Positions 1 to 9,141 of a stretch of 64,000 nucleotides of DNA are shown here, in pieces. The translations under genes and the position numbers were made by a program. Every line of letters begins with the position of its first letter. Positions within the stretch are counted from its first letter, which is position 1. The notes beneath the pieces were generated by a model, which worked only from the letters and a program-made list of their open reading frames with translations, ran no database searches and was not told the origin of the DNA. Source of the stretch: Algorimicrobium hallyeonense (GTDB lineage: Bacteria; Bacteroidota; Bacteroidia; Flavobacteriales; Flavobacteriaceae); assembly GCF_042657385.1 (NCBI RefSeq), contig NZ_JBHSLA010000002.1, positions 434,001-498,000 on the forward strand, given 5' to 3'.

Positions 1-467
1 TATGCCACGAAAGAGGCTATGGCTTTAAGTTTATAATTGTGGGACCGTTAGAAGAGCATTCCAAGCGACTAAATTCCGAAATATTAAAACAATATGAATC
101 TTATGTGGAATTTTTAGGCGAACGAAAAGACGTAAGTGAATTACTATTAAGCGCAGACGCTATGATACTACCAACGTTTCGTGAAGGTTTTGCTAGAGTG
201 CTTCTAGAAGCTGCTGCTGTGGGACTACCTATTATTTCAACAGATGTAACTGGAGTTCGCGAATTTGCCAAAAACAATCAAGAAGCAATTTTAGTGCCTT
301 CAAAAAATACTGAAGCGCTAGTTGATGCCATCATAAAATTAGGAACAAATAAAAATTTAGCCAATAAATTAGCTGAAAGCGCATTAAAAAGAGTTGAAAC
401 GTTTAGTCTTGAAAACGTATCTAAACAATATATAACTATATTTGAAGACGCTATTAATCAACATTAA
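1..467 (+). CDS. Glycosyltransferase family 4, C-terminal part (cut by window edge)
   Basis: The reading frame is open from base 3, so the true start lies upstream; the GTG at 39 is internal. The visible part is the C-terminal nucleotide-sugar-binding half of a GT-B glycosyltransferase. It carries the retaining GT4 E-x7-E signature (EGFARVLLEA), followed by GLPIISTDVTGVREF, which is typical of the UDP-sugar site. It ends three bases before the next gene, so it is in the same operon. Its likely role is to transfer a sugar to the lipid-linked repeat unit of the exopolysaccharide at the cytoplasmic face. Donor and acceptor cannot be told from this half. Confidence 0.88.
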   Translation, partial: CHERGYGFKFIIVGPLEEHSKRLNSEILKQYESYVEFLGERKDVSELLLSADAMILPTFREGFARVLLEAAAVGLPIISTDVTGVREFAKNNQEAILVPSKNTEALVDAIIKLGTNKNLANKLAESALKRVETFSLENVSKQYITIFEDAINQH

Positions 468-470
468 ATT

Positions 471-1679
471 ATGAAAATTCCATTTTCACCACCTTACATT
501 AACCCAGCCGTAATTAACGAAGTTACAGACGCATTAGAATCTGGCTGGATTACCACGGGACCTAAAGTTAAAAAGCTAGAAGATCTTGTTTGTGAGCATA
601 TTGGCGTTCCAAATACTTTGTGTGTTAACTCGGCAACTTCTGGATTAATGTTAGCTTTAAAATGGTATGACATTGGTCCTGGTGACGAAGTTATTATCCC
701 AGCTTACACATACGCTGCCACTGCTTTAGCTGTAATTCACGTGGGCGCTACACCTGTAATGGTAGACACCAAAGAAGACTTTAATATTTCCATCTCTGCT
801 ATTGAAAAAGCAATAACCGAAAAAACAAAAGCAATAATGCCAGTTGATATTGCTGGATGGCCTTGTGATTATGATGAAATTCAGAGGCTTGTTGAAAATA
901 AGAAACCTATTTTTAAACCAAATTCAGAAAAGCAACATCAATTAAATAGAATTGTAACTATTGCCGATGCTGCTCATGCTATTGGCGCTAAATATAAAAA
1001 TAGGTTTGTTGGATTAACATCAGATATAACCGTATTTTCATTTCATGCCGTAAAAAACATTACTACAGCCGAAGGTGGGGCCGTTTGCTTAAACCTTCCT
1101 GAACCGTTTAGCAATCAAGAGGAATATAATTATTTAAGATGTTTTTCTTTAAACGGACAGACTAAAGATGCTTTTACAAAATCTAAAGCAGGTGGTTGGA
1201 AATACGATATTATTTATCCAGGCATGAAGATAAATATGCCTGATGTACTTGCTGCCATTGGTGTTGCCCAGCTTCCTGAATATTTTTCGCATATTTTAGA
1301 AAAGCGCGAAACGATATATGCATATTACCAAGCGTATTTTAAAACCAAGCCTTGGGCTATCATTCCGCCTTATAAAAATGAAGACAAACTTTCATCTTGT
1401 CATCTGTACGCTTTAAGAATAAAGGACGCCACAGAAGAGCAACGTGATGCTATTATTGAAGCCATTTCAAAAGAAGGTGTTGCTGTTAACGTGCATTTTC
1501 AGCCATTACCATTGTTAACTTTGTTTAAAAATATGGGGTATAACATTGCAGATTACCCAGTGGCATACACCAACTTTAAATCGGAAATCTCATTGCCAAT
1601 TTATCCACAACTTACTGAAGAAGAGCTCAAATACATTGTAAACACGGTTGAAAATGCCGTAGAATCTTGTCTATGTTAA
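471..1679 (+). CDS. DegT/DnrJ/EryC1/StrS family sugar aminotransferase
   Basis: A 402-residue PLP-dependent, fold-type I aminotransferase that would convert a nucleotide-linked keto-sugar to an amino sugar. The N-terminus has the family pattern (PFSPPYI, SGWITTGPKV), then a cofactor loop (NSATSGLML), the PAYTYAATA segment and the PLP lysine in FHAVKNITTAEGG (about K195). The C-terminus has the usual NVHFQPLP and LPIYPQLT segments. An insertion at about residues 140-160 (KKPIFKPNSEKQHQLN) is longer than in many relatives. It is a different subfamily from the second DegT gene at 6097, so the locus may make two amino sugars. Confidence 0.93.
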   Translation: MKIPFSPPYINPAVINEVTDALESGWITTGPKVKKLEDLVCEHIGVPNTLCVNSATSGLMLALKWYDIGPGDEVIIPAYTYAATALAVIHVGATPVMVDTKEDFNISISAIEKAITEKTKAIMPVDIAGWPCDYDEIQRLVENKKPIFKPNSEKQHQLNRIVTIADAAHAIGAKYKNRFVGLTSDITVFSFHAVKNITTAEGGAVCLNLPEPFSNQEEYNYLRCFSLNGQTKDAFTKSKAGGWKYDIIYPGMKINMPDVLAAIGVAQLPEYFSHILEKRETIYAYYQAYFKTKPWAIIPPYKNEDKLSSCHLYALRIKDATEEQRDAIIEAISKEGVAVNVHFQPLPLLTLFKNMGYNIADYPVAYTNFKSEISLPIYPQLTEEELKYIVNTVENAVESCLC

Positions 1680-2263
1680 AGCGCCTTTTTGATATCGTTT
1701 TTTCTTTATTAGGTATGATTTTATTGTTACCTTTACTTTTGGTAATAGCACTAATTTTAAAGTTAGAGTCTAAAGGACCCGTTTTTTACAAACAAGTACG
1801 AGTAGGAAAAGGGAATTCAGATTTTAAAATTTTTAAATTTAGAACCATGTTTATCGGTTCGGACAAAAAAGGCTTGCTAACCGTTGGAGATAGAGATCCA
1901 AGAGTTACAAAAACCGGTTTTTTTTTAAGAAAATATAAGCTCGATGAACTCCCCCAATTAATCAATGTATTTTTAGGAAGCATGAGTTTTGTTGGACCCA
2001 GACCCGAAGTAAGACATTATGTTAATTATTATTCGGTTGATGATATGGAAATATTATCTGTAAAACCAGGAATTACAGACTATGCCTCTATTATTTTTCG
2101 TGATGAAGCAGAATTATTAAAAACTGCTAAAAACATGGAAAGTTTTTATATAAATACCATTTTACCTCAAAAAATAGCACTGAATAAGAAATATATTAAT
2201 AGCGCAAGCCTATTGGTAGATTTTAAGATTATTATTAAAACCATTCAAACTATTTTGGGTTAA
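1673..2263 (+). CDS. Undecaprenyl-phosphate sugar phosphotransferase (small PglC-like PGT)
   Basis: A 196-residue monotopic phosphoglycosyl transferase that moves sugar-1-phosphate from a UDP-sugar to undecaprenyl phosphate, the first membrane step of repeat-unit assembly. It has one N-terminal hydrophobic segment (residues about 5-28). The bacterial sugar transferase signatures follow: KIFKFRTM, KLDELPQLINV and VGPRPE. The short length fits PglC-type enzymes rather than the WcaJ type with extra membrane spans. I prefer the ATG at 1673 to the TTG at 1667; it overlaps the stop of the aminotransferase (ATGTTAA), which suggests coupling. Confidence 0.92.
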   Translation: MLKRLFDIVFSLLGMILLLPLLLVIALILKLESKGPVFYKQVRVGKGNSDFKIFKFRTMFIGSDKKGLLTVGDRDPRVTKTGFFLRKYKLDELPQLINVFLGSMSFVGPRPEVRHYVNYYSVDDMEILSVKPGITDYASIIFRDEAELLKTAKNMESFYINTILPQKIALNKKYINSASLLVDFKIIIKTIQTILG

Positions 2264-3261
2264 TGAAAACACAGAACGGCTATTTATTAATTTCTTTGGA
2301 TTTTGAGCTCTTTTGGGGCTTATTTGACGTGAAGACAACATCAGATTATCAAACTAACCTAAAAAATGTTAGGGACGTAATTCCACGCCTTGTTGCTTTA
2401 GCTGATCAATATAATATTACTTTAACTTTTGCGACTGTTGGTTTCTTATTTGCTAAAAATAAACAGGAATTATTAAGCGCCTTACCATCCGAAAAACCAT
2501 CCTATTTAAATTCCCGATTTAATCCTTATAATTTAATAGAAAACATTGGTGAAAATGAAACAAATGATCCATTTCATTATGCTGAATCATTAATTGAATT
2601 TATAAGAAATAATGGTAATCATGAAATTGCTAGTCATACCTTTAGTCATTATTATGCCAATGAAGAAGGACAAACACCTGAACAATTTGAAGCTGATATT
2701 ATTGCTGCAGTAAAAATTGCAAAACACAAAAATATTAGCATAAAAAGTATTGTATTTCCAAGGAATCAGATAAATGAAGCCTATTTAAAAATATGTGCTA
2801 AACATGGCATTATTTGTTATCGTGGTATTGAAAAACATTGGATGTTTGACACCCATGATACCAAAAAACTAGATAATACAACCCATAAGGCCTTCAGGCT
2901 CACTGATGCTTACTGCAATATTTCTGGCTACAACACCTACTCTATTAATGAGCTAAAAAACTGTCATGGCATAATTAACATTCCATCAAGTAAATTTTTC
3001 AGACCATATAGTAACAGTTTCAAATTGCTAGAACCGTTACGTATTTATAGAATAAAAAAAGGTTTAAAAAAGGCAGCAGAAAATAATGAAATCTACCATC
3101 TTTGGTGGCATCCTCATAATTTTGGCAAGAATATAGATGCCAATTTCAAAAATCTGGAAGACATCTTTAAACTTTTTAGTGCTTTACAGAAAAGTCATGA
3201 TTTTCAGAGTGTTTCCATGTCGCAATTAGCAGAATTATATCTTTCTAAAGAATCTCAATAA
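2263..3261 (+). CDS. Polysaccharide deacetylase family (NodB-like) protein
   Basis: A 332-residue carbohydrate-esterase-4-like protein. The first motif is SLDFELFWG (D13, E15) and the metal-binding motif is SHTFSH (H125, H129). A late WWHPHNF segment and FPRNQ are also present. No signal peptide is visible, so it probably acts in the cytoplasm on a nucleotide- or lipid-linked amino sugar, or has another hydrolytic role. The ATG overlaps the upstream stop (TAATG). Its 3' end overlaps the convergent FemAB-like gene by 17 bases. Confidence 0.87.
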   Translation: MKTQNGYLLISLDFELFWGLFDVKTTSDYQTNLKNVRDVIPRLVALADQYNITLTFATVGFLFAKNKQELLSALPSEKPSYLNSRFNPYNLIENIGENETNDPFHYAESLIEFIRNNGNHEIASHTFSHYYANEEGQTPEQFEADIIAAVKIAKHKNISIKSIVFPRNQINEAYLKICAKHGIICYRGIEKHWMFDTHDTKKLDNTTHKAFRLTDAYCNISGYNTYSINELKNCHGIINIPSSKFFRPYSNSFKLLEPLRIYRIKKGLKKAAENNEIYHLWWHPHNFGKNIDANFKNLEDIFKLFSALQKSHDFQSVSMSQLAELYLSKESQ

Positions 3262-4501
3262 GATATTTACTTTTCGTTCCGGATACTAGATAATTCGGCT
3301 TCCCATCTATTATGCTAACAGATCTATATATTTTTAAACCTGAAAAACATTCTGGTTTTTGATATAATCCATCAAACACAAGTCTGATTAAAAACGGAAA
3401 GCGTTCACCTTCTTCATTTAAATCAACTAATTGATAGGCCTTGAAATTTATATCTCCCTTAATTGGATGAATTTTAAATGGCAATTTCTGTTCCTTTGAA
3501 GCACCAAAATTCTTAAGTGCAAAACGCGTTTTTGCAACAAATAAATTAAAATTTTTGTCACGTAGGTATTGCTTTAATCCAAAATACTTGACTAATAAAT
3601 AGCCGGTTATACTTGAAGCAATACTTGATGTATCGTACAGTATATGGCAATTATACAAGTAGTTAGTGTTAGTCCATTTTGTTTTGTATTCATATTCTCC
3701 TTTCGAAAAATCTAGAATCTCTTTGTCGTTTTTAATGCACCAATCAATAAACTTGCTAATCTCGATATGACCAACGTTAAACTTGTAATAATTAGTATTA
3801 AATGCCTTCACCGCGCCAACAAGCGAGTTTTCCCCTAAAAATGCAAGCGACATAGAAATAGGTTTGCCCGCAACATCAATACTGATAATCATTGCCTTTT
3901 TTTCATGAAGCATTTTATACACTAATTCTTCATAAAATGGCCATTCACTAATTAAACTGGTATCAATTTTTAAATCGCCATAGCGTGTTTCAACCAAGTT
4001 CTTAAAATTGGCCATCAAGGTTTTATAAGCGTCTGGAGCTATATCTCCATAATAATAATTGTAGGATACATCAAAGCAGCTCTCAAACTTTTTTAAGGTG
4101 CTCCTAAACTTATTTCTGGATTTGGCATTTAAGGTGTTTTGCAAATACGCTTCAAACGACGTAACTTTCGATAAATCTGCTAGGAACCCTTTATACTGGC
4201 GGACTTTCTTAATTTTAAGATTGGGAATTTTAACAGGATCAGTCCAATTACAATAATCTGGAACATCATATATAACCACGGCTTTGTTTTTAAAATCTGA
4301 TGCCAAGGCGTCAATCTCATAGGTCATACCATTAGTCATATTTCTACCAGCATTTATATAATATGGTAGAAACTTATGCTTTATAAAGGACAGGTTTTTA
4401 ATAAATTGAAATTGTTTGCCTTCTTTCTGTTTTGAAAAATGCTTTAACCAAGTTTCCTGATATGTATTGGAAGTAAACGGATTATGCTTCATCTCGAACA
4501 A
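3245..4501 (-). CDS. FemAB/GNAT-fold acyltransferase (Acetyltransf_6 type), copy 1
   Basis: A 418-residue protein of the GNAT/FemAB-like family often found in capsule and exopolysaccharide loci. The diagnostic C-terminal pattern is LDFSKGEYEYKTKW, where family members usually read D-x4-G-x3-YK-x-W. The N-terminus (NPFTSNTYQETWLKHF) is shared with the next gene, so the two are tandem paralogues. No signal or membrane segment is visible. The substrate is unknown; an acyl or aminoacyl group placed on a sugar or on a lipid-linked intermediate is plausible. It overlaps the upstream paralogue by 20 bases and lies on the opposite strand to the rest of the locus. Confidence 0.8.
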   Translation of the reverse strand: MFEMKHNPFTSNTYQETWLKHFSKQKEGKQFQFIKNLSFIKHKFLPYYINAGRNMTNGMTYEIDALASDFKNKAVVIYDVPDYCNWTDPVKIPNLKIKKVRQYKGFLADLSKVTSFEAYLQNTLNAKSRNKFRSTLKKFESCFDVSYNYYYGDIAPDAYKTLMANFKNLVETRYGDLKIDTSLISEWPFYEELVYKMLHEKKAMIISIDVAGKPISMSLAFLGENSLVGAVKAFNTNYYKFNVGHIEISKFIDWCIKNDKEILDFSKGEYEYKTKWTNTNYLYNCHILYDTSSIASSITGYLLVKYFGLKQYLRDKNFNLFVAKTRFALKNFGASKEQKLPFKIHPIKGDINFKAYQLVDLNEEGERFPFLIRLVFDGLYQKPECFSGLKIYRSVSIIDGKPNYLVSGTKSKYLIEIL

Positions 4502-5726
4502 TTTTTAAGAAGCCATTTTTGGTTTTTACTAAAAGGGAATCATTTTCATATTGATAAACCGTTAAATCCTTTGCGGGTTCTGGGTTCATATATAAATAAT
4601 CGTAAAGTGCTTTGCGCTGCGACACATATAATTCGGCGTCTAAATCAATTTGTGTTATACGAGGTTCCATAGTAAACGCATCAGGTAAAACTTCTATTTT
4701 ATAAGTTTCCAACAGAACTGCTTTGTTTTTATTACCGCCCAATAATTGATGCTTCAGGTTGTGAACTTTAGTACTATACTTGCGGTCTCTAAATTCGCGT
4801 TTAAAATTGAAGTATTTTTCCAAAAAACTAGCCGTTAATCTGCTTTTTAACGAATTAGAATCGTACAAAATATGATAATAGGTCTGGTAACGATCGTCAC
4901 TCCAACGTTTCTTATAGTCGAAATCACCTTGTGTATAATCAAAAATTGCAATGCCATTGTTAAAACTCCAATCTAGCATCTTCATAATGGTTGTATGACC
5001 AATGTTATAACGATACAAATCAATATCAAAAACAGTTAAAGCCTCCACCAAAATAGAATCAAAATGATAACTAAATGTGATACCAATAGGTTTGCCATCA
5101 CAATAAATAACAAAAAGCGAAGCGGTTCCTTCGTTAACCATTTTAAATGCCAACTCGGTATAGAAAGCCCATAAAGTTGGTTCTAACTCGCCACAAGGTT
5201 CACCTTTATTTGAATACCGTTTTTCAAAAAGTTTATAAAAACTATCAAAAACCAGGTCAAATTCTGTTTTGGAAATTTCACCGTGATACATGATATAATC
5301 AACTGTGAAATTAGCTTCCAAACGCGTTACATTTCTACGTAACTTGGAACGTGTATTAGATTTGTAAATGGTATTTAAATAGGCATCCAACGATTCATAA
5401 TTACCTACGCGCGTAATATAACCTTCATACTGAAAAACCTTTTTTAACTTTAAAGCAGCGGATGCTTCTGGCGCTGTAATTACTTGATAGGAAGGAATAT
5501 CTCGAACTAAAAACACTTGACTTTTATAGTCCGTTGCTTTTAAATTTAAATCATAGGTTAAACCATTAGTCAGTTTATTACCAAGGTTTATATAGCAAGG
5601 CACAACAGCATGTTTATAAAACGAAATGGGTTTTATAACTTCAGTTGTTTTTCCGGGATTATTTGTATTAAAATGTTTCAACCAAACATCTTGAAACGTT
5701 TGGGATGAAAATGGATTATTAATCAT
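4482..5726 (-). CDS. FemAB/GNAT-fold acyltransferase (Acetyltransf_6 type), copy 2
   Basis: A 414-residue paralogue of the adjacent gene. It shares the N-terminal NPFSSQTFQDVWLKHF, the central ESLDAYLNTIYKSNTRSKLR segment, and the C-terminal FDYTQGDFDYKKRW acetyltransferase signature. It is the first gene of a two-gene minus-strand unit whose start lies in the 370-base intergenic region before the PglE-like gene. Function is inferred only from the fold and location: modification of an amino sugar or polymer with an acyl group. The two copies are diverged enough to suggest different substrates. Confidence 0.8.
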   Translation of the reverse strand: MINNPFSSQTFQDVWLKHFNTNNPGKTTEVIKPISFYKHAVVPCYINLGNKLTNGLTYDLNLKATDYKSQVFLVRDIPSYQVITAPEASAALKLKKVFQYEGYITRVGNYESLDAYLNTIYKSNTRSKLRRNVTRLEANFTVDYIMYHGEISKTEFDLVFDSFYKLFEKRYSNKGEPCGELEPTLWAFYTELAFKMVNEGTASLFVIYCDGKPIGITFSYHFDSILVEALTVFDIDLYRYNIGHTTIMKMLDWSFNNGIAIFDYTQGDFDYKKRWSDDRYQTYYHILYDSNSLKSRLTASFLEKYFNFKREFRDRKYSTKVHNLKHQLLGGNKNKAVLLETYKIEVLPDAFTMEPRITQIDLDAELYVSQRKALYDYLYMNPEPAKDLTVYQYENDSLLVKTKNGFLKIVRDEA

Positions 5727-6096
5727 GATAAAAGTTTCGTTATCAAGTTTAAAATTAGTTTTTTAAATGAATAAACATCAGTATAAACCCATTTTTTAGA
5801 TGTATTTGAAAAAAAACTATATAAACGGCATTTTTTATGGGTTGATTTCGGTATTTATTACAATATTTACCATGTTAAAAAGTGTTTACTTATAAAGCTA
5901 TTGTAACACAAATAAATCAAACAATGAACTCTTGGTTTTACAATCATTTTTGGAAGTAATATCAAGGCTATTACGACTAAGGGTTTAAAAAGTAAGATTA
6001 AAACAACAGTATGGTTTCAATTAAAATCAAAAAACGTGAAAATTAGTTATTTATCGTATTTATTTGATGGAAACTATTTAAACATAGATATTTACG
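5727..6096. promoter_or_regulatory. Divergent intergenic region between FemAB-like and PglE-like genes
   Basis: This is 370 bases without a full-length gene and must hold the start signals for the minus-strand FemAB pair and the plus-strand PglE-PglF-Wza-Wzc unit. I find no exact TAnnTTTG box with a TTG partner in it. The only notable item is the tiny aromatic-rich open frame at 5924-5959, listed separately. The region is very AT-rich with many short T and A runs. Confidence 0.5.
5924..5959 (+). other. Possible leader peptide rich in aromatic residues
   Basis: An 11-codon open frame, ATG to TAA, reads MNSWFYNHFWK. Six of eleven residues are W, F, Y or H, which is far from random. It lies 137 bases upstream of the PglE-like aminotransferase and on the same strand. 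The composition is like leader peptides used in transcription attenuation, but I see no convincing terminator/antiterminator pair downstream. It may be a chance frame. Confidence 0.3.
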
Positions 6097-7239
6097 ATGA
6101 CAAAAAATGTTTCGGGAGTGAAATCTAAAATATGGTTATCAGCACCGCACATGAGTGGTTTTGAGGAAAATTATATTAATCAGGCCTTTAAAAGCAATTG
6201 GATTGCGCCATTAGGGCCAAATGTTGATGGTTTTGAAGGTGATTTAGAAGCTTATCTTGGAAAACAGTCGCATGTAGCGGCATTAACATCTGGAACGGCT
6301 GCCATACATTTAGCTTTAAAACTGTTAGATGTTTCCGTGGGAGATGAAGTACTTTGTCAAACAAAAACTTTTGTAGCCTCTGTAAATCCTGTGATTTATG
6401 TGGGTGCAACACCTGTTTTTATTGATAGTGAAACTAAAACTTGGAACATGTGTCCCGAGTTATTAGAAAAAGCAATATTGGATAGAATAACCAAGGGGAA
6501 GAAACCTAAAGCCATTATTGCTATAAATTTATATGGAATGCCATACAACGTAACACACATACACGCAATTGCTAACAAGTATCAGATTCCTGTAATTGAA
6601 GACAGTGCTGAAGCTTTAGGTAGCCGTTATAACAACCAACCTTGTGGAACGTTTGGTGATATGTCTATTTTATCCTTTAATGGAAATAAAATCATAACAA
6701 CATCTGGAGGTGGTGCTTTGGTATCTAGAAATATTAATTATAAAAAACGTGCTATTTTTTTGGCAACCCAAGCAAAAGATACTGGTATTAATTATTCACA
6801 TTCCGAAGTTGGCTATAATTACAGAATGTCTAATATTTTAGCGGGTATTGGTCGTGGACAAATGCAAGTTTTAGAAAATAGAATTCAAGCTAGAAGGTCC
6901 CATTTTGAATATTATAAAAACGAATTACAGCATATAACAGATATAGAATTTTTAGATGAGCCTGAAAATTACTTCTCAAACCGTTGGCTATCAGCCGTTC
7001 TATTTAAAACAAAAACAATAAGAGATGGCGTTTTAAATGCTCTTTTAGAAGAAAACATAGAATCAAGACCATCTTGGAAACCCATGCACCAACAAGATAT
7101 ATTTAAAAACCATGCAAGTTATTTAAACGGTGTTTCTGATAATTTGTTTGAGCGTGGCTTATGTTTACCTAGCGGCTCCAGTTTAACGACTGTTGAATTA
7201 GACCGTGTTAATCAAGTAATAAAAAACTATTTTGGATAA
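6097..7239 (+). CDS. UDP-4-amino-4,6-dideoxy-sugar aminotransferase (PglE-like)
   Basis: A 380-residue PLP aminotransferase of the DegT family, closest to PglE/LegC-type enzymes that aminate UDP-4-keto-6-deoxy-GlcNAc. Recognisable segments are LSAPHMSG at the start, SNWIAPLGPNVDGFE, SFNGNKIITTSGGG with the PLP lysine at about K198, GYNYRMSNILAGIGRGQM, and the C-terminal SRPSWKPMHQQ and GLCLPSGSSL. It directly precedes, and overlaps by 8 bases, a PglF-like 4,6-dehydratase that would supply its substrate. A PglD-type acetyltransferase is not in the window. Confidence 0.9.
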   Translation: MTKNVSGVKSKIWLSAPHMSGFEENYINQAFKSNWIAPLGPNVDGFEGDLEAYLGKQSHVAALTSGTAAIHLALKLLDVSVGDEVLCQTKTFVASVNPVIYVGATPVFIDSETKTWNMCPELLEKAILDRITKGKKPKAIIAINLYGMPYNVTHIHAIANKYQIPVIEDSAEALGSRYNNQPCGTFGDMSILSFNGNKIITTSGGGALVSRNINYKKRAIFLATQAKDTGINYSHSEVGYNYRMSNILAGIGRGQMQVLENRIQARRSHFEYYKNELQHITDIEFLDEPENYFSNRWLSAVLFKTKTIRDGVLNALLEENIESRPSWKPMHQQDIFKNHASYLNGVSDNLFERGLCLPSGSSLTTVELDRVNQVIKNYFG

Positions 7240-9130
7240 AATTTATAATTTATTACGAAAATTATCTAATCGCTATGCGTCAAAATGGTTAGTACTCCTA
7301 TTTGACTCAACCATTATTGCATTTACCTTCTTTATTGCCTATATAATTCGATTTAATTTTCAAATCGATTTCGATTTTTCCATGTTTCTAAAGCAAATAC
7401 CATTTGTTGTGTTTGCTGGAATTATTAGTTTCTTATTAGTAAGTTCTCATAAAGGAGTTGTCCGGTTTACGGGCTTTAAAGATGTTGTCAACATTATAAT
7501 TGGTGTCAATATTTTAGCAACCATACTTATAATATCTACATTTATGAGTCGGAAATACAACTACAATAATGTTTTTGATATTCCTGGTTCTATCATATAC
7601 ATTCACTTGTTGCTCAATATGTTTTTTCTTATTGGCGCCAAGTTCTTCATTAAATCTATTTACAGAAGTTTAATTACTGAAAATGAAGATATCCCCAAGA
7701 GTATTGTATTAATTTATGGTGCAGGTGATTCAGGAATAATCACTTATAACGCCATTGCAAATGATGCAAAAAGCGATATTGATGTTTTCGGGTTTATTGA
7801 TGATAACGAACGTAAAGTGGGCAAAAAAATAAATCTATTGAATGTTTATCATCCCAACAACATTACAAAAGAGTTTATTGAAAAACACCAAATAGATTCG
7901 GTAATTATATCGATTCAAAATATTAGTTCTAACCGACTCCTTCAAATAACCAGTAAGTTATTTGCTTTAAACTTAAATGTGAAAATTGTACCAGCTGTCC
8001 AAACGTGGATTGATGGCGATTTAAGCATTGGGCAGATTAAAGATATAAATATTGAGGATTTATTAGGTAGAGAACCTATTAATATTGACAACCCTATTTT
8101 ACATGACGAATATAGTAATCGCGTTATTTTAGTAACTGGAGCCGCGGGATCTATTGGCAGCGAATTAGTTAGAAAATTATCTGCTTTTAACTTCAAAAGC
8201 TTGGTACTTGTTGATAATGCGGAGTCACCTTTGTATGATTTGCAACAGGAATTAATACGAAATGGTATTACTAATGTTATACCAATAATTGCGGATATTA
8301 GAAATAACGTTCGATTAGATGCTATTTTTAATATACACAAACCCGAAATAGTTTTTCATGCAGCCGCCTACAAACACGTACCTTTAATGGAGCAAAATCC
8401 TTATGAAGCGGTTAGCGTAAATGTGCGTGGAACTAAAAACGTGGTGTATTTATCTAAAAAATATGGCGCTAAAAAATTCATTTTAATTTCAACAGATAAA
8501 GCGGTAAACCCAACTAATGTTATGGGAGCCACCAAACGCATTGCCGAAATGCTTATTTGTTGTCAGCAAAACACACAATCAACAACCAAATTTATCATCA
8601 CACGTTTTGGAAATGTTTTAGGCTCTAATGGTTCCGTAATTCCGTTATTTAAAAAACAAATTGAAGCTGGTGGCCCTTTAACGGTAACCCATAAAGATAT
8701 TATCAGATATTTTATGACTATTCCAGAAGCAAGCTTATTAGTTTTGGAAGCAGCTGCTATGGGATTAGGGCACGAAATTTTTGTGTTTGATATGGGTAAA
8801 CCTATAAAAATTTATGATTTAGCCATGAATATGATTGCCCTGTCTGGTTTAAAATATCCGACGGACATTGATATTAAAATAACAGGTTTACGTCCTGGTG
8901 AAAAGATCTTTGAAGAACTATTAATTGAAGGCGAAAACACCAAACCAACTTACAATGAGAAAATTATGATTGCTAAATGCAAACCGGTAAGTATTGAAAG
9001 GACTCAGAACCTTATAAAAGAACTCTGTTTATTAGGTTCTAATTCTCAAAATATTGAAATTGTATCAAAAATTAAAGATATTGTAGCAGAGTACAATCCG
9101 AATAATTCAACTTATGATGTTTTAAATTAA
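7232..9130 (+). CDS. Membrane UDP-GlcNAc 4,6-dehydratase (PglF/WbpM/CapD family)
   Basis: A 632-residue nucleotide-sugar dehydratase. Four membrane spans occupy about residues 18-145, then a CoA-binding-like Rossmann domain, then the catalytic SDR domain. The NAD motif TGAAGSIGSE is at about 301-310, the STDKAVNPTNVMGATKR active-site segment at about 421-437, and GLRPGEKIFEELL near the end. It would convert UDP-GlcNAc to UDP-4-keto-6-deoxy-HexNAc for the adjacent PglE-like enzyme. The start is TTG at 7232, overlapping the upstream gene; the nearest ATG (7270s) is out of frame. Confidence 0.93.
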   Translation: MDKIYNLLRKLSNRYASKWLVLLFDSTIIAFTFFIAYIIRFNFQIDFDFSMFLKQIPFVVFAGIISFLLVSSHKGVVRFTGFKDVVNIIIGVNILATILIISTFMSRKYNYNNVFDIPGSIIYIHLLLNMFFLIGAKFFIKSIYRSLITENEDIPKSIVLIYGAGDSGIITYNAIANDAKSDIDVFGFIDDNERKVGKKINLLNVYHPNNITKEFIEKHQIDSVIISIQNISSNRLLQITSKLFALNLNVKIVPAVQTWIDGDLSIGQIKDINIEDLLGREPINIDNPILHDEYSNRVILVTGAAGSIGSELVRKLSAFNFKSLVLVDNAESPLYDLQQELIRNGITNVIPIIADIRNNVRLDAIFNIHKPEIVFHAAAYKHVPLMEQNPYEAVSVNVRGTKNVVYLSKKYGAKKFILISTDKAVNPTNVMGATKRIAEMLICCQQNTQSTTKFIITRFGNVLGSNGSVIPLFKKQIEAGGPLTVTHKDIIRYFMTIPEASLLVLEAAAMGLGHEIFVFDMGKPIKIYDLAMNMIALSGLKYPTDIDIKITGLRPGEKIFEELLIEGENTKPTYNEKIMIAKCKPVSIERTQNLIKELCLLGSNSQNIEIVSKIKDIVAEYNPNNSTYDVLN

Positions 9131-9141
9131 ACCAACCAACT

